Notes: a model not told the origin generated them from the letters alone. A stretch of 45,742 nt of DNA from Gemmatimonadota bacterium (GCA_016209885.1 JACQVF010000052.1:1-45742); one strand, 5' to 3'; positions 26,866-35,271 are shown, counted from the stretch's first letter. A program made the numbers and translations.

Positions 26866-28644
26866 TCACTCCCGTCGCCGCACGTCCACGGTCTTCAGAA
26901 TCCATTCGTCCGGGTCGACCTCGACAGTGTCCACGGAACCCGACGCACGGAGCCGGAAGCTGTCGTCGCGGGTCGCCACCTCCACGCGCTCCCGTTCTCG
27001 CCGTCCGTCCGTGCCGACGAGCACGAGGTCCAGGGGAAAGCGGAACGTCGGCCACGCCGCAGGCTGGCGCTGGCGCACCCGTACCTCCACGTCGGTGCCG
27101 GGCTCCGCGCCGGACTCCACACGGCGCGTGGTCCACTCCACCGCGAGCTGGGGATAGCCCGGCCGGTCGAGCCACTGCATGAAGAACCACCCGAGGTCGC
27201 GCCCCGAGCTCTCCTCCATGACGCGCTGGAAGTCCGCGGTCCGGGCGTTTCCGTGGGCGAATGCGTGGTAGTAGCGGCGGACGCCTGAGAAGAACGTGGA
27301 GTCTCCGAGGAGTCCCCGCAACATGTGGAGAACCCAGGCCCCCTTCTGGTAGTTGTTCGCGTTGAGGAGGGCGAACAGGTCCTGGGGCAGGACCGAGTCC
27401 ACCACCGGAAGATCCACCACGTCGGAGTGGAGGTACTGGTCTCGGGCTGCCGCCATCAGGCGCAGGAAAGCCTCGCGCCCGTCGCGCGCCTCGAGGTAAA
27501 GCGGCCCGAAGTAGCTGGCGAATCCCTCGCTCAGCCAGAGGTCATTCCACTCGAACTCGGTCACTGCGTCGCCGAACCACTGGTGCGCGGTCTCGTGGGC
27601 GATGGTCTCCTCGCCGGTCGCGCCCCGGGACCAGGGCTCGCGGGCGTAGAAGATGGCGCTGGCGTTTTCCATGCCGCCGAAACGCGTGGCCGACTGAACG
27701 TGCGCGAGCTTCTCGTACGGGAAGGGGCCGACGAGTTGTGAGTAGAAGTCCACCATGTCGGCCGCGCGGGCGAAGCCGCGGGCGCCGAAGGCGCCGTGGC
27801 CCGGCAGCGCCCAGATGCTGATCTGGACGCAGCCTTGCGGCGCTGCGGGCGCCAGGCCGCATGCGGCTCTGCCCACGACAGCCCGCTCGAACGGCGCCAC
27901 ACCGATCACCATGGTGTACGTAGCGATCGGCGAGCGGGTCGCCCAGCGCCAGATGCCGGCTGCGCTGTCGTCCAGGACGCCGTTCGCCACCGCGGCGAGC
28001 CCAGCGGGCACCCGCACCGTGAAGCTCACCGTTGCTTTGTCGGACGGGTGATCGTTGGCGGGGAACCACCAGCGCGCCCGGTTCGGCCAGTTATCAGCGA
28101 AGGCGGTGAGGACGCCGTCGGGCAGACGGTCCAGGAAGAGTCCGTCCCGCGGCAGCCCCTGGTAGAACACCTCCACCGCATGCTCGCCGTGCTCCTCGCC
28201 GGCCGGCAGCCGGATCGACAGCACCTCGGGGCCACGCTCGAAAACGGCGGAGGCGCCGTCCAGGCGCACGGAATCGACCGCGAGGCCGACGAAATCCAGG
28301 GGCAGCATCGGGATCGGAGGATCGCGCCGCGCTGTCCGGACGCGCAGGAGGGCCCGGCCCCGGATCGTACCACTGGCTGCGCCGCCCGGGGCGGCGCCCC
28401 GTACGTCGAGATCGATCTCGTAGTGGAGCACGTCTATCCCCGAGCGCTCTGCCCCGGACCGGAGGAGTGCGCCCGCCGATGCCGGAGTGGCGCTTGGCGG
28501 CAGCGGACGCGGCTTCCGCGCGGTGACGCCGGCGGGGTAAGGGGAAAACGCCGGCGGCGCGGCGCACGCCGCCAGGAGGACCCAGCCCGCGAACCCATAG
28601 GCCGAGAAGGTGCGAATCGCCGCGACGGCGTCCGAGGTAGCCAT
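26866..28644 (-). CDS. M1 family metallopeptidase, putative lipoprotein
   Basis: Zinc aminopeptidase-like protein of family M1 (592 residues). The zinc site is HETAH at 350-354 with the third ligand Glu373 (NDLWLSEGFASYF). The substrate motif is GGMEN at 323-327 (GxMEN). The N-terminus is hydrophobic and ends in a lipobox-like LLAAC, so Cys27 is probably lipidated and the enzyme anchored in the envelope. A Pro/Ala-rich linker of about 30 residues follows. The ATG at 28644 is only eight bases from a TATAGT -10 element. Its preferred peptides are unknown. Confidence 0.9.
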   Translation of the reverse strand: MATSDAVAAIRTFSAYGFAGWVLLAACAAPPAFSPYPAGVTARKPRPLPPSATPASAGALLRSGAERSGIDVLHYEIDLDVRGAAPGGAASGTIRGRALLRVRTARRDPPIPMLPLDFVGLAVDSVRLDGASAVFERGPEVLSIRLPAGEEHGEHAVEVFYQGLPRDGLFLDRLPDGVLTAFADNWPNRARWWFPANDHPSDKATVSFTVRVPAGLAAVANGVLDDSAAGIWRWATRSPIATYTMVIGVAPFERAVVGRAACGLAPAAPQGCVQISIWALPGHGAFGARGFARAADMVDFYSQLVGPFPYEKLAHVQSATRFGGMENASAIFYAREPWSRGATGEETIAHETAHQWFGDAVTEFEWNDLWLSEGFASYFGPLYLEARDGREAFLRLMAAARDQYLHSDVVDLPVVDSVLPQDLFALLNANNYQKGAWVLHMLRGLLGDSTFFSGVRRYYHAFAHGNARTADFQRVMEESSGRDLGWFFMQWLDRPGYPQLAVEWTTRRVESGAEPGTDVEVRVRQRQPAAWPTFRFPLDLVLVGTDGRRERERVEVATRDDSFRLRASGSVDTVEVDPDEWILKTVDVRRRE

Positions 28645-28952
28645 GGCAGCGAACTATAGTGCACCCGACGGCAAGGGAGCCAGAAGTGCGGGCGCCCCTC
28701 TCGCCGCCGGTGGGGGCGGTGTAGGCGGAGGCCCGGAGCTTTCGGGATCCCCACGTGTGCTGCCGTTGCGTCCGGCGCCTCCGGCGCGCCCAACGCGTGC
28801 CCGGGGATGCGCCCCGCGCCGCCTGCGGTTAGCTTCCTGCCGCCGGCACCCTGAGGCGGACGGTGCCGTTGCTGCGGCCGATCCGGCGAACACTCGACAC
28901 TCCGGGTTCGGAGCGGCTGCCTCGGTTCGTCCGCGCACCGACGTTCGAGCCG
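28645..28952. other. Divergent intergenic region
   Basis: 308 bases between the divergently oriented M1 peptidase gene and the carboxypeptidase-regulatory-like gene. Apart from the TATAGT element next to the peptidase start, it is GC-rich with no ORF of family character. The frame of the plus-strand gene is open upstream to 28863, but that part is Arg/Pro-rich and precedes the signal peptide. I see no clear promoter for the plus-strand gene. Confidence 0.5.
28653..28658 (-). promoter_or_regulatory. -10 element TATAGT upstream of the M1 peptidase
   Basis: TATAGT on the minus strand ends eight bases before the ATG of the M1 peptidase gene, which would give a leader of only one to three bases. 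No good -35 is seen at 16-18 bp spacing, so the assignment rests on the -10 alone. Confidence 0.4.
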
Positions 28953-30092
28953 ATGAGTACGTCGCTCATGGAAAGGAAAGCACCCTTGCGCCGGGGGCTC
29001 ACCCTGCGCTGTCCGCTTCTCGTCGCCGTACTCTTCTGCGCGGCCTTGCCGCTGGCGGGGTTCAAGGCCGTGAGCGCCCAAACCGTGCGAGGCGAGCTCG
29101 TGGAGGAAGGGACGGGCTACGCCATCGTCGGCGCGTTCACGACGCTGCTCGACGAGCGCGAGGAAGCGGTCGCCCGCTGGCTGACGGACGCGGAGGGGCG
29201 TTTCCTCCTGCGGGCGCCGGGACCCGGCTTGTATCGCGTCCGCGTGGAGCGCATCGGCTACGCCGGGGTGGATTCGCCGTCCCTCGATCTCCTTGCGGAT
29301 AGCGTCTTGCCCTACCGCATGGCGGTGCGTGCGGAGGCCGTGCGGCTCGAGGGCATCGAGGTTGAGGGTGAGCGCCGCTGCGCCAGTCGGCCCGACCGCA
29401 ACGCGGAGACTGCGCGCGTCTGGGACGAGGCGCGCAAGGCGCTGGAGCTGGCGGCGTGGGCGGAGAGGCAGCGCTTGTTCCGGTACACGGTACGGCGCTA
29501 CGTGCGCGAGGTCGATCCTGCCACTCTGCAGGTTCGCCGTGACAGCACCTGGTACCACGAGGGCGTTTACCGCCAGCCGTTCGTGAGCATGTCGGCCGAG
29601 CGCCTCTCGACCCACGGGTACGTCGTCGCCAGCGAGGACCGCACAGTCGTATATTACGCGCCCGACGCCCTGGTTCTGCTCTCCGAACCCTTCCTCGAGG
29701 ATCACTGCTTTCGCACGCAGGCAGGAACAGGCAGACGAAGGGGGCTCATCGGGCTGGCGTTCGAGCCAATCCCCGGCCGTCCCGTCACGGAGGTGACGGG
29801 CGTCCTCTGGATCGACCGCACCACGGCGGAGCTCCGCGACGTGGAGATCGGCTATACGGGCAGGGGCCTCCCGGTCGCCGGCGATCGCGCCTCCGGTTGG
29901 ATCCGCTTCGAGCGCCTGCCGAGCGGCGCCTGGATCGTACGACGCTGGTGGATCCGCATGCCTCTCGTCCGCCGCGCGTTCGACCGCTTCGCGGGCCCAT
30001 CCGGCCGCGAGGAGGTTGTGACGCTGCGGGAGGAAGGGGGCGAGGTGGTGCAGATCTTCACGCCGGACGGCGAGCTGCTTCCGCGGGAGTAG
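28953..30092 (+). CDS. Exported carboxypeptidase-regulatory-like domain protein
   Basis: Protein of unknown function with a signal peptide (CPLLVAVLFCAALPLAG, cleavage near VSA-Q) and a carboxypeptidase-regulatory-like beta-sandwich at about residues 45-115 (VRGELVEEGTGYAIVGAF, TDAEGRFLLRAPGPGLYRVR, RIGYAGVDS). The rest, rich in Trp/Tyr/Arg strands, resembles the long C-terminal parts of similar envelope proteins common in Gemmatimonadota and Bacteroidota. No catalytic motif is seen. The start is uncertain: ATG 28953 and ATG 28968 both precede the signal peptide. It is a single-gene unit, convergent with znuB. Confidence 0.65.
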   Translation: MSTSLMERKAPLRRGLTLRCPLLVAVLFCAALPLAGFKAVSAQTVRGELVEEGTGYAIVGAFTTLLDEREEAVARWLTDAEGRFLLRAPGPGLYRVRVERIGYAGVDSPSLDLLADSVLPYRMAVRAEAVRLEGIEVEGERRCASRPDRNAETARVWDEARKALELAAWAERQRLFRYTVRRYVREVDPATLQVRRDSTWYHEGVYRQPFVSMSAERLSTHGYVVASEDRTVVYYAPDALVLLSEPFLEDHCFRTQAGTGRRRGLIGLAFEPIPGRPVTEVTGVLWIDRTTAELRDVEIGYTGRGLPVAGDRASGWIRFERLPSGAWIVRRWWIRMPLVRRAFDRFAGPSGREEVVTLREEGGEVVQIFTPDGELLPRE

Positions 30093-30418
30093 TAGGGATC
30101 GGTGCCTCGGCTGCATCGCCGGCCTCGCGGCAGCCGGTCTGGTCTCCATACGCTGGCTCTAGGTCGCTGTGACACAACGGACGACGAAGATGCAGGCGCC
30201 TGCGCTCTTCTTCGTTGGCGAGCGCGCGCGTCTGTCCCTGGGTCGAGACGACGTGGGGGACGGCACGCACGGCGGGGTCTCGGACCTCGCCGGGTTGGGT
30301 CTTCGGGTCTCGCGGGTCTTCGGGGCGTGCGCTCGCTGGGAGCCCCTGGAGATGAGAGCGCGAGCTGGCATGGACCACCCGCCCGCCGGGCCCTCGACAT
30401 CGACCCGGCGTGACCTTC
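30093..30418. other. Convergent intergenic region with hairpins and short repeats
   Basis: 326 bases between two converging stop codons. No gene is supported. It has a 12-base palindrome GCAGGCGCCTGC (30192-30203) enclosed by ACGAAGA (30184-30190) and TCTTCGT (30209-30215), which would form a hairpin in transcripts from both sides. About 30277-30328 is an irregular run of GGGTCTCG and GGGTCTTCG units. The hairpin may act as a shared terminator, although there is no T-run. Confidence 0.45.
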
Positions 30419-31255
30419 TCAGTCCTCGACGGGCTTCGCGCCTCTTGCCCTCCGCAGCGGCCCCCGCTCGCCCACCAGAAATGCCGCGAAGAACAGCGCC
30501 GCGCTGAGCAGCACGATGGCCGCGCCGGACGGCAGGTTCCAGAGCCAGGAGAGCCAGAGCCCGCCGATCACGGCGGTGAGCGCGCCGGCGATGGAGATGG
30601 CTAGCATCCCGCGCATCGAGCGGGCGAGCGTCTGCCCGGTCGCCGCCGGGATCACCAGGAACGCGGAGACGAGGACGATGCCCACGAGCTTTATGGCCGC
30701 CACGATGGTCACGGCCATGATGGTCAGGAGCAGGTAGCGGAGGCGGGCGGTGGGGATGCCGGCCGCGCGCGCGGCTTCCTCATCCACGCTCAGGAACAGA
30801 AACTCCTTGAAGAAGAGCCCGAGCAGCGAGAGCGCGCCGCCGGCGAGGGCGAGGAGCAGCCAGAGATCGCCGGGGCGGACGGAGAGGATGCTCCCGAACA
30901 GGTAGGCCATGAGGTCCTGGCGATAGGCTGCGGACAGACTGATCAGCGCGACGCCCAATGCCATGGCGGTGGGGAAGAAGATGCCGATGGCGGTGTCCTC
31001 GGAGACCTGGCCTCGCCCGCCGACCCAGCCGATGACCCACGCCACCACGAGGGAGAAGACGATGGCGGAGGCGAGCGGTGGGAGGCCGGCGAGGAGTCCC
31101 AGGGCCACGCCGCCGAGGGCGGCGTGCGAGATGCCGACGCCGATGAAGGCCATGCGTCGCAGCACCACGAAGAAGGCCACCACGGCGCAGGTCACGCCCA
31201 GGAGCACGCCGGCGATGAGCGCCCGTTGGATGAAGGCGTAGGCGAGGAATTCCAT
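30419..31255 (-). CDS. znuB: Metal ABC transporter permease, zinc type
   Basis: Membrane permease of the ABC-3 family (278 residues, about eight helices) that works with the adjacent ATPase and binding protein to import zinc or manganese. Typical stretches are RRMAFIGVGISHAALGGVALG, the cytoplasmic coupling region SVDEEAARAAGI and KLVGIVLVSAFLVIPAATG. The ATG at 31255 overlaps the stop of the ATPase gene (TGATG). A GTG directly before it is possible. The last 25 or so residues are basic and disordered. Confidence 0.9.
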   Translation of the reverse strand: MEFLAYAFIQRALIAGVLLGVTCAVVAFFVVLRRMAFIGVGISHAALGGVALGLLAGLPPLASAIVFSLVVAWVIGWVGGRGQVSEDTAIGIFFPTAMALGVALISLSAAYRQDLMAYLFGSILSVRPGDLWLLLALAGGALSLLGLFFKEFLFLSVDEEAARAAGIPTARLRYLLLTIMAVTIVAAIKLVGIVLVSAFLVIPAATGQTLARSMRGMLAISIAGALTAVIGGLWLSWLWNLPSGAAIVLLSAALFFAAFLVGERGPLRRARGAKPVED

Positions 31256-32142
31256 CACGGCTGGCGGCGTCGGGCCTGCGGCTCCGCCGCCGGTTCTCCG
31301 ATGGCGTGGGCGGGGTGGAGATCCTCGGGCGGAAAGCCGTACGCCCGCCGGAGGACGGGATCCGCGAGCACGCGTGCGGGCGGCCCGTCCGCCAGGATGG
31401 TCCGGTCCATGAGGATGAGCGTGTCCGCGTGGCGCGCCACAATCTCGATGTCATGAGACGCCACGAGCACGGTCAGCCCTTCCTCCCGCTGGAGATCGCA
31501 CAGCAGGTCGTAGAACCGCGTGCGTGCGGCGGGGTCGAGCCCGGCGGTCGGCTCGTCGAGGAGGAGGAGCCGCGGCTCTGCGGACAGGGCGCGCGCGATG
31601 AGCGCGCGCTGCTGCTGTCCGCCGGAGAGATCGCCGAACCGACGCCGCGGCAGATGGTCGAGCCCCACGCGGGCGAGGGCGGCCCGGGCGCGCACCCGGT
31701 CCTCGCCACGCGGACGCCGGCCCAGCCCGATGAGCGCGAACCGCCCCATGAGCACGACCTCCAGGGTCGTCAACGGGAAGCCTTCGGGCACGCGGATCCG
31801 CTGGGGCACGTAGCCGATGGGCTGCCCCTGTTCGCCCGGCGCCCGCCCGAAGATGAGCACGCTGCCACGCCGGGGGCGGAGGAGCCCGAGGATGAGGCGC
31901 AGGCACGTGGTCTTGCCCGCGCCGTTCGGGCCGATGAGCGCCGTGAACTGCCCTTCCGGCACGCAAAAGCTCATCTCCCGCAGCACCGGGCGCGCGCCGT
32001 AAGCGAACGAGACGTCGTCGAGCTCGACGGCCGCCGCCGCCGCGGGCTGCGCGCGCGGCGTTGCCGGTGTTTCCGGTGTTTCCGGTGTTTCCGGTGTTTC
32101 CAGTGTTTCCACCGACCGATCCTCCCGCTTCGACGCCGTCAC
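31255..32142 (-). CDS. znuC: Metal ABC transporter ATP-binding protein, zinc type
   Basis: ATPase of the importer. Walker A GPNGAGKT (71-78), Q-loop YVPQR, signature LSGGQQQR (172-179), Walker B LLLLDEP (192-198) and the switch His230 are all present. Unusually, about 38 residues precede the ABC domain. They contain a Thr-Pro-Glu repeat coded by a 9-bp tandem repeat and an alanine run. The C-terminus adds about 30 residues with PPEDLHPAHAIGEP, slightly His-bearing. The start ATG overlaps the znuA stop (ATGA). Confidence 0.92.
   Translation of the reverse strand: MTASKREDRSVETLETPETPETPETPATPRAQPAAAAAVELDDVSFAYGARPVLREMSFCVPEGQFTALIGPNGAGKTTCLRLILGLLRPRRGSVLIFGRAPGEQGQPIGYVPQRIRVPEGFPLTTLEVVLMGRFALIGLGRRPRGEDRVRARAALARVGLDHLPRRRFGDLSGGQQQRALIARALSAEPRLLLLDEPTAGLDPAARTRFYDLLCDLQREEGLTVLVASHDIEIVARHADTLILMDRTILADGPPARVLADPVLRRAYGFPPEDLHPAHAIGEPAAEPQARRRQP
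32066..32110 (-). repeat. 9-bp tandem repeat in znuC (x5)
   Basis: Five units of GGTGTTTCC (plus-strand reading), four exact and the last starting with A, encode repeated Thr-Pro-Glu in the N-terminal extension of the ATPase. Unit length is a multiple of three, so copy-number change would keep the frame. Confidence 0.92.
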
Positions 32143-33140
32143 CCCTGCCTCCCCAGAGCGGCCGCCAGCTCGCGGGCATTATACCGCAGAAGCGCGAGGT
32201 AGGAGTCGCGGTCCGGGGTCCCCGGGCCGCCGAGGGGGTCGAGAATCCGCACCTGGGCGCCGATCTCATCCGCGAGCGCGGCCGCCTCCGCGGATGGGGT
32301 TTGGGGCTCCGCGAACACTACGTGCACGGCCAGGGCTCGGGCGGAGTCTACGAGCGCGGCCAGGTGGCGCGGCGAGGGTTCCTGGCCGGGCGCCGGCCGG
32401 ATGGCCGCGAGCTGGCGGAGGCGGTACCGCTCCGCGAAATACACCCAGGCGGGGTGCGCGGCCACGAAAGCGCGGGATGCCAGCGGCTCGAGGAGCGTCC
32501 GGATCTCGGCATCCAGCGCGGAGAGCGAGTCGCCGTACGCGCTCGCGCGCTGGCGGATCCCCTGCGCCGCGCCGGGCGCCAGGCGCTCGAGTGCCTCAGC
32601 GATCCGCGGAAGCAGCCGGTCCCGTACGAGCACAGGGTCAAGCCACACGTGCGGGTTCCCCGTGCCGGCGCCGGCGCCTTCGCGCCTCAGCTCGATCCCT
32701 TCGCTGAGCGTGAGCACCTCGACGCCGCTGTCCGCGGCCTCCACAAGCCCGCGCGTCCACGTGTCGAGCCCGCCGCCCACCGTGATGAACAAGCGCGCGG
32801 CCGCGAGCTTCCGGACGACGTCGGGCGTCGGCTCGAACGTCTCGGGACTCGCGCCCGGCGGCAACAGCACGTCTACGTGAGCCGCGGGCCCACCCAGCGC
32901 GGCGGCGATGTCCGCGATGGGGAAGATGGACGCCACGGCCGCCAGCGACGAGACCGTCTGGTCGGCGTGTGGCGCTCGACCGCCTTCCCCACAATCGGTT
33001 CCCGCGAGCACGCAGAGAGTGAGGGACAGCGCGGCACGCCCGCTCCGGCTCCACAGGCAGCCCCCACGCCGGGCTCGGCCCTCTCTCCGGGCTCGCGCTG
33101 ACCACCGGGCCGCAGCCGCACATGCCGGGTCGTCGCTCAC
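32139..33140 (-). CDS. znuA: Metal ABC transporter substrate-binding protein
   Basis: Periplasmic metal-binding protein of the cluster 9 (ZnuA/TroA) family. The fold-typical LPPGASPETFEPTPD, NPHVWLDP, AAHPAWVYFAERYRL and ILDPLGG are seen. In ZnuA the first of these normally reads PHxxEPTP, and its His is a metal ligand. Here the position is Glu100, while His164, His229 and Asp301 are kept. The start is uncertain: GTG 33140 lies 13 bases past the DUF885 stop and leaves an Arg-rich stretch before the hydrophobic signal (ALSLTLCVLAG, with a possible lipidated Cys four residues on in TDC). Manganese or iron cannot be excluded as substrate. Confidence 0.85.
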   Translation of the reverse strand: MSDDPACAAAARWSARARREGRARRGGCLWSRSGRAALSLTLCVLAGTDCGEGGRAPHADQTVSSLAAVASIFPIADIAAALGGPAAHVDVLLPPGASPETFEPTPDVVRKLAAARLFITVGGGLDTWTRGLVEAADSGVEVLTLSEGIELRREGAGAGTGNPHVWLDPVLVRDRLLPRIAEALERLAPGAAQGIRQRASAYGDSLSALDAEIRTLLEPLASRAFVAAHPAWVYFAERYRLRQLAAIRPAPGQEPSPRHLAALVDSARALAVHVVFAEPQTPSAEAAALADEIGAQVRILDPLGGPGTPDRDSYLALLRYNARELAAALGRQG

Positions 33141-33153
33141 GGCCGCCGATCCG

Positions 33154-34932
33154 TCACTCGAGGCTTGGGGCCGTGTCGCCTGGCATGAGGATGCGGCGAG
33201 CGATGGCGACCGGTGCGCCCGTGCGCAGAAGACGGTCGTGGAACTCCCGCAGCGAGAAGGACTCGCCGCGGCGCAGCACGTAGCGCTGGTAGTCCTGACG
33301 GAGCTTGACGATCTGCATCTTCCCGAGCGTGTAGTAGCCGTACAGGGGATCGTACGTGCCGCGCTCCGCCTCACGGAGCGCCGGCAAGGAGTCGAAATAC
33401 GCGACCTGCGCGAACTCGCGCGCCGCGTCCTCCACGCTGGCGCCGCGGGTGTGCAGGAGCAGTCCTGCGCGCAGGCGCGCCAGCCGCTGGAGTGCCCGGC
33501 GGAGCTGAGCGACGCGCAGGCGGGGATCGCCCGCGCCGAAGCCGGCGTCCAGCATCATCTCTTCCGCGTAGTGCGCCCATCCCTCCACGAGCGACTCGGG
33601 ATGGAACACCTTGCGGACCCGTCCCGGCACCTGCCCCATGAATCCGAGCTGGACGAAGTGGCCGGGGAAGGTCTCGTGGATGGTGATCCCCGCGAGGCCG
33701 GGGCGATTGAAGTGCGTGAGATGCTGCGCCACCTGCTCGGGCGTCCAACCGGGCTCGGTGAGCTTGATGTCGTAGTACGCTGCTGCGGCGCCCGTCTCGA
33801 AGGGGCCCGGAGGCGACATGGAGGCGAACGATCCGACCACGTAGTCAGGCATGGCGCGGACTAAGGGCTCGACCTCGCTGGGGAGGGTGAGGATCCTCTT
33901 CTCGACGACGAACGCCTTCGCGCCGCTCATGAGCGTGCGAGCGACCGCGAGCAGCGAATCGGTGCTCGGATAGTCCCCGGCGATCCCGGCGATGACCTCG
34001 GCCGGCGGCCGCCCCGGATCCAACCGCCGCGCCTCGCCCTCGATCCAGGCGCGGTAGCGCTGGATCTCGCGCTCGCTCAGCGCGAACAGATCGTCCAGCG
34101 GAACGTCAATGTGCTGCTCCAGGCGCATCCTGGTGGCGAAGCGCTGCGGCCCGAGGCGGAAATCTCCGTTCGAGCGCGGCAGGAGATCGTCCTCGAGATA
34201 GGCGACAAACGACTCCAGCTCGGCGAGCGCGGCGTCGTTCACCGCCCGGAACTCGGAATTCAGCGCGCCGCGCCGCGCGTCGCGGAATGCGGCGGGGACG
34301 TCCAGGCGCAGGAACGAGAGCGCGCCCCGGGCACTGCTCACGGCGAGCTGCGTGAAGATGCGGGGCGGGTTCGCCAGGTTGCGGCGTGCCTCCGCGAGCA
34401 GGGAGGGGATCTGGCGTTCCCGCTGGATCACGCCGCGCAGCCGCTCGGAGGCCGGCGCGAACTCACGCGTGGCGAGCCCGGCGAGCCCATCCGTGATCAG
34501 CTCTACGTAGAGGAGCGGGTTCCGCTCCCAGCCCCGGACTTCCTCGAGGTCGAAAAGCTCGGCGCGGATCGCGTGATCGAGGATCTCGTAATCCCAATAC
34601 GCGTCGCCCGTGAGACGCGAGCGGTCGATCGCCTGGAGCCGCTCGAGCCAGCGCCGGTACGCGTCCGTGGCAGCCTGGACGCCCTCGCGGCTGAGGTCCG
34701 GCAGCCGGCCGTCATAGTCGTGAACCCCGAGCTCGGTGGCCCGGGTAGGGTTCAGCCAGAAGTAGAATGCCAGGAATTCCTCGACAAAGCGCTCGTACTC
34801 CTGGGGCGCGGCGTCGGCCGGTAGTGGGTCCGCGGACGCTCGCGATCCTCGGGTGGCGCCGCGCTCGGGCACGGCACCGGCGAGCAGGAGCAAGAAAGAG
34901 AGGCCCGGTACGGCGGCCCAGATCCATCGCAT
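33154..34932 (-). CDS. DUF885 family exported protein, likely metallohydrolase
   Basis: 592-residue member of DUF885 with a signal peptide (WAAVPGLSFLLLLAGA). It has the family metal-site motif HETFPGHFVQ (residues 419-428, HExxxGH) and a downstream glutamate at 450 in VEGWAHYAEEM, consistent with a zinc-dependent peptidase. The biological substrate is unknown. GGAGGAA lies just upstream of the ATG at 34932. The gene is 13 bases ahead of znuA on the same strand, so it is probably co-transcribed with the importer. Immediately upstream is the remnant of a vapBC locus. Confidence 0.86.
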   Translation of the reverse strand: MRWIWAAVPGLSFLLLLAGAVPERGATRGSRASADPLPADAAPQEYERFVEEFLAFYFWLNPTRATELGVHDYDGRLPDLSREGVQAATDAYRRWLERLQAIDRSRLTGDAYWDYEILDHAIRAELFDLEEVRGWERNPLLYVELITDGLAGLATREFAPASERLRGVIQRERQIPSLLAEARRNLANPPRIFTQLAVSSARGALSFLRLDVPAAFRDARRGALNSEFRAVNDAALAELESFVAYLEDDLLPRSNGDFRLGPQRFATRMRLEQHIDVPLDDLFALSEREIQRYRAWIEGEARRLDPGRPPAEVIAGIAGDYPSTDSLLAVARTLMSGAKAFVVEKRILTLPSEVEPLVRAMPDYVVGSFASMSPPGPFETGAAAAYYDIKLTEPGWTPEQVAQHLTHFNRPGLAGITIHETFPGHFVQLGFMGQVPGRVRKVFHPESLVEGWAHYAEEMMLDAGFGAGDPRLRVAQLRRALQRLARLRAGLLLHTRGASVEDAAREFAQVAYFDSLPALREAERGTYDPLYGYYTLGKMQIVKLRQDYQRYVLRRGESFSLREFHDRLLRTGAPVAIARRILMPGDTAPSLE

Positions 34933-34969
34933 TCAGGTTCCTCCGGAGTCCTTGGGTCTCGGCGCCGCT

Positions 34970-34987
34970 GACGAAGACCCGGGTCAA
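34970..34987 (-). pseudogene. Possible vapC start stub
   Basis: A TTG overlapping the vapB stop (TTGA) begins L-T-R-V-F-V, the kind of start seen in PIN toxins (usually followed by DTSA or similar). The next codons read SGAET instead and run into the DUF885 leader. I infer that the toxin body was deleted. Six residues are weak evidence. Confidence 0.3.
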
Positions 34988-35236
34988 TGGAACGCCTCCT
35001 CGAGATACCGGCGGTGATCAGAGGACAGATCCGTCCTCGCTTTGCGGTCGGGAAACGCATCCGCCAGACTCATCGCCCGGGCATATAGCTCACGCCGGCG
35101 TGGGGGGTTGCCCCTCTATGGCCGCCTCGACGCAGCGGCGCGCCATCTCGGCCAGGGAAACGCCACGCTCCCGAGCTGCCTGGCGCAGCTTGCGAAGCTG
35201 TTCTTCCGTGAGCTGAACCTGGGTGCGGATCTTCAC
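34984..35236 (-). pseudogene. VapB-like ribbon-helix-helix antitoxin, frameshifted
   Basis: The GTG at 35236 starts an N-terminal half typical of CopG/VapB antitoxins (IRTQVQLTEEQLRKLRQAA, GVSLAEMARR), ending after 48 residues at a TGA (35090-35092). The neighbouring frame then gives RRRELYARAMSLADAFPD and DLSSDHRRYLEEAFH, the usual toxin-binding C-terminus, ending at 34984. Dropping one base from the six-C run (plus strand G-run around 35101-35106) joins them into an 83-residue antitoxin. The DNA-binding half is intact and could still bind DNA. A sequencing error in the homopolymer is possible. Confidence 0.75.
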
Positions 35237-35242
35237 GCGGAG

Positions 35243-35271
35243 AGTGTAGGCACACCATGAGGGTATATCAA
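35243..35271 (-). promoter_or_regulatory. Sigma-70 type promoter for the vapB remnant
   Basis: On the minus strand a -35 TTGATA (35266-35271) and a -10 TACACT (35243-35248) are separated by exactly 17 bp. Transcription would start about seven bases on, at or next to the GTG at 35236, giving a leaderless mRNA. It could also drive DUF885 and znuACB. Confidence 0.65.

Noticed and set aside
32066..32110. Possible CRISPR-like or regulatory array
   Set aside because: Nine-base units without spacers, in frame inside znuC: a coding tandem repeat.
34712..34987. Intact VapC toxin gene on the minus strand
   Set aside because: Only the first six residues look toxin-like. The continuation is a frame-shifted reading of the DUF885 start, with no PIN acidic residues in place.
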